Source: Dipteris shenzhenensis | Taxonomy: Eukaryota; Polypodiophyta; Polypodiopsida; Gleicheniales | Length of the DNA stretch: 64,000 nucleotides | Assembly: GCA_047967505.1 (NCBI GenBank) | Contig: CM106538.1 | Direction: 5' to 3' (one strand) | In this document: positions 44,828 through 54,862 of the stretch, in pieces | How positions within the stretch are numbered: the first letter of the stretch is position 1 | Layout: the number at the start of each line of letters is the position of its first letter | Translations under genes and position numbers: made by a program | The notes under the pieces: generated by a model | The model's database searches: none | The model's input: the letters and a program-made list of their open reading frames with translations, nothing else | Told to the model about the DNA's origin: nothing

Positions 44828-45657
44828 GTTAATGGGACGTCAATGAAAAATGTTGTGGGATGTTGACATTGAAGTACTATTGTGATTTGCTCTCTTTGTA
44901 ATTTCTCTCTCTCTGCCCCTTCATCCAAGGTGCAATTTGTCACAAGCTTGATTCTAACTTGTAGATAGTTGAAAAGGTCTTTCATCATGCCAAATTGCTC
45001 CAACAACTTGATAATTAAAGTGGAGTGATAGCAAAAGTCGTGGATGGATCTTACGTAGTTGCAATCTACATGGCTGGAGTAGATGCACCAATTGACCAAA
45101 GCGTGTGCATGCCATTGAGCCTTTTCATTTCATGCCTAAATATGAGATCATGCCAACATTGTCCTCATTTCCTTAGGTCTCATTATGGCTATCTTCCTCC
45201 AAATAATACTTGTTGTGTAATGTAGAGCTAGTTTTACATTGTAAGTTACATACTTTCATTGTTAATGGAAAACATGATTGTTATTATTTTCTTATATTAC
45301 AAATTGCATACTTTCATTGTTAATTGAAAGCATGATTATTATTATCTTTTTGGGTGAAATGAAAAGCTATTGCATAGGAAAAACTTTCATGTTAAAAACA
45401 AGGGTGCTTACAAAATTCAGGCATAGTCTTGGAGACCTCAAGATTCACAAGCTCGGAGTAGATTGTTCTTTTTTTGTGAAGTGACCAGCCTTTTTTTAAA
45501 AGAATACCAGAAAGAAAGAGTAAGTTCATGAAAGGCAATAGCTTTTTAAAAAAAAGAAGAGACGAATAACATTGCCAACAAAATCAAGTCACAAAAGAAA
45601 GGATAGATCAACCTTCTAAAAAAGGAGAGCAAAAACATAGGCTTTAACCCTAGTTAT
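44828..45657. repeat. ~0.85-kb dispersed duplication, copy 2, cut by an LTR
   Basis: Collinear with copy 1. It stops at CCTAGTTAT exactly where the LTR TGTTGAGATATC begins, while copy 1 continues past the equivalent point (CTAGCTATAACATAG). The retrotransposon therefore inserted into this repeat. Confidence 0.85.
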
Positions 45658-46011
45658 TGTTGAGATATCGAGCTCCACTCGTGATATGCCAGGGTGACCG
45701 TTGTACATTTATGTCACTGACTTGTTAGTTGCAGATGCAGTTGGTACACCGCCCATGAATAATAGCTGGATGACAACTATCTTTATGTACTCTAGTTAGT
45801 GGCTCAGTTAGTATGCCACCTTAGTTAGCTAAGTTTGGTTTGAGACCCACATATAGGGTTCACCTATTCTTTTGTACTCAGAGTTCTTTGGCTTTCACAA
45901 CTAAGAAGAGGAAAACTATTTTCAGCCTTCACCTTTGTGTATACATTCCCCCATTGTGTATGTGAGAAAGCCGCAAGTGAGACTCCTTCCTTCTCTCCCA
46001 CTCTCTTCACA
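45658..46011 (+). mobile_element. 5' LTR (354 bp) of copia element
   Basis: TGTTGAGATATCGAGCTCC to CTCTCTTCACA, followed at once by a TGGTATCAGAGC primer site. A 352-bp relative with the same borders is the minus-strand LTR at 61781-62132, so both ends are fixed by comparison. Confidence 0.92.
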
Positions 46012-46023
46012 TGGTATCAGAGC
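46012..46023 (+). promoter_or_regulatory. Primer binding site, tRNA-iMet type
   Basis: TGGTATCAGAGC follows the LTR with no gap. It is the classic primer site of plant copia elements. Confidence 0.92.
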
Positions 46024-46524
46024 TCGGTTCATGGTAAGGAGCTCAAGAAAGCAAACCAAGTTCGCGGTGTCCTGGTAAGAGGATCAGTGTTGCTTTCCTT
46101 TTTTTGAGTTTGGGAGCAAATCTCTGCAGGTAGCATAGCGGGAAAGTGCAAGAGTGCACAATCTCAGATTGGGACGCCCTTCGTGGTGTGGCAAGAGGGC
46201 AAAATTATTATTTTTGATTTGAGGTCATTTCGAGGCCCGTTTTGGTGGCAGAAGTTTTCTGCAAGCACTCAGAAAAGTGCCCTGTTTTTGTTGTGCAACC
46301 ACTGTTTTGCAGGTTGGTGAAAAGTTATCGTAGAAATTATATTATATGCCTGTGCATAGAGATATTGGGAGTGACAGAATCATTCTTATTGCCTGTTGAT
46401 CCAAAATCATCACTAGGAAGTGACTGTGTGGTCAAATACCACTTTCGTCAGTTTTGCAGATTTACCCTTGTGAGGCAGAAGTTGTGTTTTTTGCTGTGAC
46501 ATAATATTTTTGCAATGTTCTATA

Positions 46525-49500
46525 ATGGCGTCTGATGCTCTTTCATAGATTGTCACTAAAAAGCTTGACAAGAACAACTTCCAAGCATAGAAGTTTAGAA
46601 TGACGAACCTCCTTATGGGAAAAGGCTATTGGGAGTTCATTACTGGAGTTGAACAAGAACCAGTTATTCCTAATGTTCCCAATCAACAGGAGTTGTAGGC
46701 ATTTAAAGGTTGGCATGAGAGAGTCAGAAAAGTTATGTACTAGCTTCCTATCAGTATTTCAGATTCTATGGTTGTGCATATTTAGGATGCAAGCACGTCG
46801 AAGGAGGCATGGGATTCTTTGACAAAAATGTATAGCACAAATATGCAAGCCAGGAAAATGCAGCTCAAGCAGGAGTTGCATAATGTGCAAAGAGAAAATA
46901 TGAGCATCAATGACTACCACATGAAGGTGAAGAAGATTGCAGATGCACTTGCTTCTATTGGGTCGCCAGTGGAAGATGATGATTTAGTTTCTGTGACCTT
47001 GAATGGTCTAGGAAAGGATTGTGCACAATTCCGGACATCCATTGCCATCTGTGAGAATTTTCCTGATTTTGAGGAGTTGATTGCTCTTCTAATTTTTGAA
47101 GAGCAGAGAAATGGCGGTGCATCCTCTTCAGGAGGAACTTCAAAAGAAACTGTCTTCTACTCACATGCTATAGAGGTAGTGGCAGAGGACATGGTAACTT
47201 TAGAGGCAGGGGGAGCCAAAGAGGTCATGGTGGATGGCAAAGAGGCCAAAATGCAAATAGCAATGTTGAATGCTACTACTGTGGTAAAATGGGCCATATG
47301 GTTAAAGACTGCTATAAAAAACACAATGACATCATGACTGGAAAATTGCAGCAAGGCAATTATGCATCCTCTAGTAGACAGGGTGATGACATAAATGAGC
47401 ATCTGTTTATGATGCAGCACATGACCAATTCTGTGACAAGTGCAAAAGAAAGCAATGATGTGTGGTATGTTGACTGAGGTGCATCAAACCACATGACAGG
47501 TCATGCAAAATGGATGCAAGATGCAAGGAAAATGGAAAGACCAAGATTTGTGGAGCCTAGTGATGATACTACAGATCCTATTGTGTAGATTGGTAAAATT
47601 CCTTTGTCTATGCAGGATGGGAAAAAAAAATACATGTATAATGTATTTCATGTCCCGAATATCACCAAGAACTTGGTTTTTGTTGGTTAAATGGTTGATC
47701 AGCACTTGTAGGTCAGATTTAATCCTCATGGATGCTTTGTTGAGGATATGAAAAATAAAGGTCGCTTGATAGCAAAAGGGAAGAAGAAGGGCAAGATGTT
47801 TATGTTGGATGTGGACATGCATGAATTGAGTGCAGAAATGCTTGCACATGGAACCGGTGTAGTTGCAGATATTGATATCTAGCATAAATGCATTGGTCAT
47901 GTTAATGTACAACGACTTAAATTAACGCAGGCCTAAAATATTATTGCAGATTGCCTAAGTTCAAGGTTGCAGAAATGTATAAGGTATGTGAAGCCTGCCA
48001 ATTGGGAAAATAGGCAAGGAAACCATTTCCTAGACATGTTCAAGAGAGTAAGAGACCATTGGAATTAATCCACTCTGATGTGTGGACTACTAAAGCTGCA
48101 TCTATTGGAGGCTGTCATTATTTTGTTACTTTTATTAATGACTACAGCAGAAAAGTTTGGGTGTATTTTATGAAAAAGAAAAGTGAAGTGTTTGGGCATT
48201 TCAAAGCTTTTAAAGCTATGGTTGAAAAAGAAACAGGCCTGCAAATAAAATGCCTAAGGTCAATAGGAGGGGGAGAGTACCTCTCAAACGAGTTTGCAAG
48301 TTTCCTGTAGGAGCATGGCATAAAGCAACAATATTCATGCAGTCATACCCCATAGTAAAATGGACTTGTAGAAAGGAAAAACAAGCATATTGGAGAGGTA
48401 TCTCGTCCCATGCTCAACGAAAAAGACCTGCTAGATTATTATTGGACTGAAGCAGCTGCTATAGTAGTCTACATAATGAACAGGACTCCCACTGCAGCAA
48501 TACATGGCATGACACCAAAGGAGAGGCATATTGGTAGGAAGCCAGATATTTCTCATTTGAAAGTTTTCGGTTGCATTGCCTATGTTCATGTGCTAGATGA
48601 GTTGAGATCCAAGTTGGATCCAAAAGCTGAGAAGTGCATCTTTATTGGTTATTCTTTGCAGCAGAAAGGGTATAGATGCTATAATCCTTCTACTCATAAG
48701 TTTACAGTGAGTAGAGATGTTATTTTTTATGAGATGAGCAGCTGGTATAAACCAGTAAATGTGATTGATGATGTAGATGCACAAAATGGTAATGCTGCAC
48801 AAAATTCACAACAGCAATCACAAAATATTAGTGGACTTGTAGTGTCCTCTAGCAGTGGTTCACATACTTCGCCATGGACAGGCAGATTGAGATCAGGAGG
48901 ATCTCCTCAAAGTAATGCAGATAGTGGTGTGCAAGTATCATGAAAAGGAAAAGAGAAAGTAGATCAGCCCATGGTTGATGTGAATGCAAGTCACTCTTAT
49001 GTGGATGATGAATCCAGTGGCTCAGAACAGAGCCTTAATGATGAGTTGGGTATTCCTTTTGTTGTTACACCTGAAGTAAGGAAGACAAGGGATGTTTTGA
49101 GGGCACCTGGTAGTGAGCCTATTTTGCACAGGTCTACCAGAGCTAGGTATCCTGTGGATAGGGTGAAATATGATGGATTTACAACCATTCACTATGCCTA
49201 TATGGTCAAAGTGATACATGAACCAGAACCCACTTCTTTTGAGCAAGCCATGGGAAAAGAAAAATGGGAGAAAGCCATGGAAGCAAATGCTACATGGGAA
49301 TTGGTGCCTTTGCCTAAAGACAAGAATGCAATTGGCTACAAGTGGGTTTATAAGGTGAAGCACAATGCAGATGTTTTTGTGAATAGATACAACGCTCATA
49401 CAAGGCAAGATTAGTTGTCAAGGGGTATGCACAGACATATGGCATTGATTATGAAGAAACATTCAGTCCAGTTGCAAGGATGGCAACCGTAAGAGCAGTC

Positions 49501-49894
49501 ATTGCCATGGCTGCATCAAAGGGATGGTCTTTACATCAGATGGATGTAAAGAATGCTTTCTTGCATGGTGATTTGCAAGAAGAGGTCTATATGGAGCAGC
49601 CACTAGGTTATGTTTATGATGTTCATCGTGAGTTTGTTTGTAGCTTGAAGAAAGCCTTGTATAGCTTGAAGCAAGCACCCAAAGCATGGTCTGACAAGAT
49701 AGGACAATATCTTGTCACTATTGGCTTTCAGATTTCCAAGGCAGATTTCTCACTTTATGTGAGAAAAATAGAGAAAGGTATTCTGCTCCTTGTCATTTAT
49801 GTTAATGATTTGATCATCACAGGTGATAGTGATGAAGATATCCTTCATGTGAAAATGCTATTGAAGCAGAAGTTTGAGATGAAGGATTTGGGAG
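46525..49894 (+). pseudogene. Ty1/copia gag-pol 5' part (gag, PR, IN, partial RT)
   Basis: Gag starts at the ATG at 46525 and is interrupted by TAG at 46546, 46588, 46696, 46741 and 46793. Its best stretch is 46819-47150. The zinc knuckle CYYCGKMGHMVKDC lies at about 47269-47310. Protease WYVD-stop-GASNHMTG is near 47463. Integrase core SDVWTTKAASIGGCHYFVTF starts at 48077, but the second catalytic Asp is lost (SIGGGEY). RT starts near 49230 (SFEQAMGKEKWEKAMEANAT), passes MDVKNAFLHGDLQEEVYMEQ, and has YVND instead of YVDD near 49798-49809. It ends at KDLG (49894), where minus-strand sequence begins. The family matches the element at 61781-64000. Confidence 0.9.
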
Positions 49895-52800
49895 CTTCAA
49901 ATGTGAGATGAAGATCTGTTTTGGCTCTTGCCAAACTTCAATCCCCAAACAGAAATGCATCAGTCCGAGGTCTGTCATTTCAAACTCTCTTCCTAGCAAA
50001 TGCTTTGTCTGCGAGATCTTCTCTTCATGGTTCCCTATTATGACAAGGTCGTCCACATAAAGGACCATGATCATACACCTGCCTCCTTCTTTGAAGATAT
50101 ACAAATTTGCATAAGATGGGCTCCTCCTGAACCCGTTTTGCAGAAAGTAGGCATTAATCCATTGGTACCATGCTTGTGGGGCATGTTTCAGCCTGTAAAG
50201 TGCCTTCTTCAGTTTACTGACTTTACCTTCTAAACCGGGAATCACAAAACCTGGTGGTTGTTCCACGTATACCTCCTCCTTGAGATCTCCATTCAGAAAG
50301 GCAGATTTTACATCCATCTGAAACATGGGTTAACTTTCCTAGGCTGCTAAAGCCAAAACACTACGAATTGAGTTGTGGGAGCAAAAGTATCCTAATAATC
50401 AAAACCATGTACCTATGCGAATCCTTTGGCCACGAGCCGAGCCTTGTACTTATCCAACATGCCATCAGACTTGTACTTGGTCTTGTACACCCACTTCTGC
50501 CGATTACCTTGCGTTTTGGTGGTCGATCCACAAGGTCCTAAGTGTTGTTCTTCATTATGGAGCCTTCGACTGCATAGCCTCCATCCACCTATCATCACCC
50601 TGTGCCTCTTCAAGACATTGGGTTCATTAGCACGGATCACCTCTGTCATCAAAGCGTAGTTAACCAAGTGTTCTGCACCCTTCTTTGCTCCTCTAATCTC
50701 TTGGACCGATGGTGTTTGGGGATGGTTCCTCCTCAATGGCTAGAGGTTCTCTACCATCCAAAAGCTGCTTTACCCACATCAGGAATGGCTATTGCTTTTG
50801 TGGTTCCACAGGCTCTTCTTCCTCTTCTTTATCTTGAATCCTCCCAAGCACCGTTGGGGGAGTTCGGTCTACTATTGGTGGTTGTACTAGATGGATATCC
50901 TGGTCCTGGTTGTTTGGGAAGGAAGCATCCTCCTCCAATTGATGCGGCTGTTCTGAGAAGACCACATCACGACTTACTATTACCTTCTTGGTAACAGGGT
51001 TATAGAGATGATAAGCCTTTGCCTCTTCACTGTAGCCAAGGAAAATACACTTTTGGCTCTTCGGTTCCCATTTGGTCTTGTTAGCATCAGGAACATGCAC
51101 AAAATAGTCACATCCAAAAACTCTGAAATGTGCAGCTGAAGGTTTCTTACCAGAAAAGGCCTGCAGTAGTGGAGTCATCCCATTCATAGCCTTCGTGGGG
51201 CTATGATTCAGAATGTAAACTACCGTGTTACATGCTTCAGCCCAAAAAGTCTTTGGCAAATCTTTCCCTTTCATCATACTCCTTCCCATTTCACAGATGA
51301 TGCGCATCTTGCATTCTGCTACTCCATTTTGCTGTGATGTATGTGGCGGGGGTTTTTGCCTCTTGATCCCGTGACTTTTGTAGTAACTTTCAAATTCACT
51401 TGATGTGAATTCTCCAACTCTGTCTGATCTCAACTTCTTCACCTTCCTCCCTGATTCTTTCTCGACCATTACATGCCATTCCTCGAACTTACTAAAAGCC
51501 TCATCTTTAGTCTTCAGGAAGTATAACCATATCCTTCTACTGTAGTCGTCGATCAGTGTCATGAAGTAGTAGGAACCACCCAAAGCTTCCATCTCCATCT
51601 TTTCATAGAGGTCCGTGTGAATGAGCTCTAGAGGAGCCTTTGCCCTACTGGCCTCTTTAGGAAAGGGATGCCGGTGCTGCTTGCCCATCATGCAAGCTTT
51701 ATATACATCGCGTAGATCTGTAATTTCTGGTAGGTCTGCAATCATTCCACTTTTATGCATCTCCTTTAAAGAACTAAGGTTTAGATGACCAAACCTCTCA
51801 TGCCACAGCTTAGTGTTGCTCACATCAACTTGAGCACTGAAAGCTGAGAGTTCATGGATGTTGTTGCACTGTCTACCTTTACCAATGACCTCCCCTTGAA
51901 GATCCAAAATTTGTGCGCCATTCTTATCAAAGTGAACTTTGAGGTCCCGATCCATGATCACAGAAATGGACAACAAGTTCCTCTTGATATCTAGCACATA
52001 AGGAACATCGGACAACTGTTTTACAACTCCATCTGACTTGAGAGCAATCGTACCTTTTCCTTTTGCTGGACATTTTGCATCATGGCCGATTGCTACTAGG
52101 ATGTCATTCCCTACCAAATGTAGATAGGTATACCAATCCTTCCGATTGGTCATGTGGGGTGTGATTCACCACTATCAATAATCCAAGGTTCTTCCATAGG
52201 TACATGAACTGCCTCCGTGCAAATCTCCTCAATTGCTATGAACAGCTCTACTAGAACTACCTGTGTGCTATTGCTGGACTCTTTCTTTACTCCATTCTTC
52301 TCATCTGCAATCTTCTTCTGGCACTCATTCTGCTTGTGCCCTGCCTTATTGCAATAGAAGCACTTGATCTTCTTCTTTCTCTTTTTATCATTAGAAGAAG
52401 ATGGGCTACCAAAGTCCTTACCCTTACCTTTCTTTGATCCAACATAGAAAGCTGAATCTTCTCTAGTCCTCCTCTTTTATCTCCTCCTCGAGAAGCATGG
52501 TGTTAAAATCCTCAAAGTTGAGGGGTAGTTTTTTGTTCTACGTATTCAGCACTGTAACAAGACCGTTGTACTTTGGTGGGAGAATCCGTATGCACCTTCA
52601 TGCTAGATTCTCGCTGGTGATGGTGATGCCAATCGCAGTCATCTGATCGTGCAAATTCTTCACCCTGGTGATGAACTTCTCAGCCGCTTCAGACTCAGAC
52701 AGTTTCTTATTCACGAGTTGAGTCTCTAGATTCTGAATCCGTGTCTGATTTGTGGTCTCGTACTGATTTTTCAAGACCGTCCATGCCTCCTCCGTTGTGG

Positions 52801-53060
52801 TGACATGTTGAATTAATGCCATGATGGAATCACTTACACTGTAGACAATAGAACACAATGCATCTACATTTCTTCTTGTCCACGTGAGAATCTCATCCAC
52901 AGTTGGTACTATCTATTGTGTTGCATTGGCTAGATCCAGTCTCGCAACCAGCTTCACATCCACCCCAGTAGCAATATCCCAAAGCTCGTATGAGCTTAGG
53001 ATGGTCTTCATCTTGAACTTCCAGAGTGGATAGTTAGTACCATCCAACTTTCTGCTTTCG
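49895..53060 (-). pseudogene. Ty1/copia gag-pol 5' part (gag, PR, IN, partial RT)
   Basis: Minus-strand order: gag LDGTNYPLWKFKMKTILSSY (~53045), then NQYETTNQTRIQNLETQL (~52770-52715). The zinc knuckle CFYCNKAGHKQNEC (~52365-52325) is complete. Protease WIIDSGES is at ~52185-52165. A long open integrase frame (50789-52153) has HTD, LRSD and a downstream Glu, so its DDE triad appears present. RT includes [20 protein letters not shown] and an intact YVDD (~50055), and stops at [13 protein letters not shown], where plus-strand copia begins. RNase H and the 3' LTR are missing here. Frameshifts near 50330-50420 and 52160 break it. The 5' LTR family equals the 3' LTR at 23497-24329. Confidence 0.9.
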
Positions 53061-53156
53061 CTGAATGGTGGGATTCGCAGTCTTGCAGGCTGGGCCATCT
53101 CCCACAATCTAGTCGCAAACAGAAACACACTACCAAATCTTCTTGCTAGAGTCCAG

Positions 53157-53168
53157 GCTCTGATACCA
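53157..53168 (-). promoter_or_regulatory. Primer binding site, tRNA-iMet type
   Basis: The plus strand reads GCTCTGATACCA, so the minus strand carries TGGTATCAGAGC directly after the LTR end TTTTCTTACA. Confidence 0.92.
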
Positions 53169-53700
53169 TGTAAGAAAACAATACAACATATGTGCTCAAC
53201 AGATAACAGGATCTCGTATGCAAGAGAGAAAAGCTGATAGTATGGAGAATCAAAAATTTGATTACTGTAGAACGGATACAATAGATGGCGCTGCCTCCCA
53301 ACCGTGCGCTTTTGTGAGAGAAGCTTCGATGGCATGCTAGAAATAGTAGAGGACAGAGGCTGGATGCTAAGGAATCAGGGTTGCTATAGCCAGTGATGAC
53401 ATGGGCTTCACGGCCTTACTCTTATATAGCCACCAGTTGTAGTCGGTTAGACCCAATTGGGTGATTGACCCAGTCCACCCAAAATGGCCGACTGGGGGTC
53501 AGATAGGCCACCGACCACACAATAGAACTGTGGCACAAAATAGAGCACCTAACCTATGGTCTCCATTCGGGGCCCAGAGCCATCCGAGATCATCTAGGGC
53601 TCCAAATGGGCCTCGCAACCCGAGAGTGGGCTATCCTAGGAAATGCTCCATCTACCCTTAGTGCAGTCAGTCATGGGATACCTTCTCACACTTGCATGTA
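53169..53700 (-). mobile_element. 5' LTR, truncated (~530 bp)
   Basis: It aligns by eye with the 3' LTR at 23497-24329 from the TTTTCTTACA end back to about GGCATCCCATGACTGA (53665-53695). The TATA-like CTATATAAGAG lies on the minus strand at about 53430-53441. Beyond ~53700 similarity stops, so the outer ~200 bp of the LTR is missing. Confidence 0.85.
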
Positions 53701-54517
53701 GTCAAACTCTAGTAAGTTTCCAAAGATCTTATTGATGGAAATATCGATGGAATAGAGCAGTGCGAAAAAAACATTAATAGTCAGGATTCATCTTATGCAT
53801 TTTTTGTCACTAAGCTAGGATTATGTAATACATAGTGATGTAGCAGCAAGGGTTGTTTTTGTAGATGTCTTCAAGCTCATCAAAATCTAAAGAAGAGACT
53901 ACTAGAGAAAATCTTTATCAACTGGCCTTGTGGGGTTGTATGCTATGCAAAGGATGAATAAGGAGACTATGCACCATACCAATCACACACATAAAGAGAT
54001 ATGGTCACTTCCAACCTTTACTTGAGGTTGAGTTGAATGATGATGTACAATTTTTATTTTGGCTAGACAAGCCTTTCCATCCACAAGGATCATTAATGTT
54101 CCATTCATGGAGCAATTGCAAGAATGCCAATCGATAAGTCTAGCTAATGATCCACAACAAAGTAGGTATGAGATGTGTGTTAAGATGGGCATGTGTTGCA
54201 GTACCTTCCTTGAAATATTTTGTCCTTGTGTGTCTTGTCAATATCAATGTGCACCACATTGTGGACAAGTTGTAGAGTGCTCATATGTCCCTCTGTAAAG
54301 GATGAAATCATTGGGACATGCATCAATTCCTAATGGTACAAGCATTTTCTTTGCATCCTTTTATGATTTGAGAATTGTACTTCCTTTCGAAAGTAGTGTT
54401 TGAACTAACCTAAGACATCAATCTAAGCATTTTCCCTTCAACTTCATTAAAGCATGTATGAACATATCATGGATTTTTGCCTTAGGTGGTCTTTCAACCG
54501 GATTGAGTGGACAACCA
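53701..54517. other. Gene-free DNA
   Basis: No recognised gene. A Cys-containing 79-codon frame at 54059-54298 has no known motif and is not called. Confidence 0.45.
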
Positions 54518-54777
54518 TGACAAAATATGAAGAGGGGAGAGGAGAAGAGTGGAGATGAGGAGAGAGGGCACAGCTAGAGAGCACACCACAAATGACTAAC
54601 TGTACACTAGATTTAGTTGAAAAAATAGAATATATACAAACCCTTTTAGGGTTAGGGTTAGGGGATCTAACCCTTTCCTTTATAGCACTCTATAAGGTTA
54701 GTGCTATGCACATATGATCATGTGATGGTGCTATGCACACATGATCACATGATGTTGAGCGTGAACTCTCAACACCT
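54518..54777 (-). mobile_element. Candidate 3' LTR of the copia element at 54863-59132
   Basis: Downstream of the pol stop (minus strand), a purine-rich GAAAGAAGG precedes TGTTGAGAGTTCACG at 54777. A plausible CA end is at 54518. It contains a telomere-like TTTTAGGGTTAGGGTTAGGG (54645-54664, plus strand), a ~28-bp tandem duplication (GTGCTATGCACA) and a TATA-like TATATATTC on the minus strand. No matching 5' LTR was found, so the boundaries are tentative. Confidence 0.45.
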
Positions 54778-54862
54778 TCTTTCAAGATCAACATCATGAA
54801 GTAGGCCTTCCCTCAAGATGATGATTTTGGGGAATCGAAGAAGGACTGAGCATTACATTCCA

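Noticed and set aside
46012-46023. tRNA gene suggested by the tRNA-iMet-like sequence
   Set aside because: Only a 12-base complement of the tRNA 3' end is present; it is a primer binding site.
46525-47950. Programmed stop-codon recoding or RNA editing to explain the repeated TAG codons
   Set aside because: Frameshifts and lost catalytic residues in the same element point to ordinary decay; deamination explains the pattern more simply.
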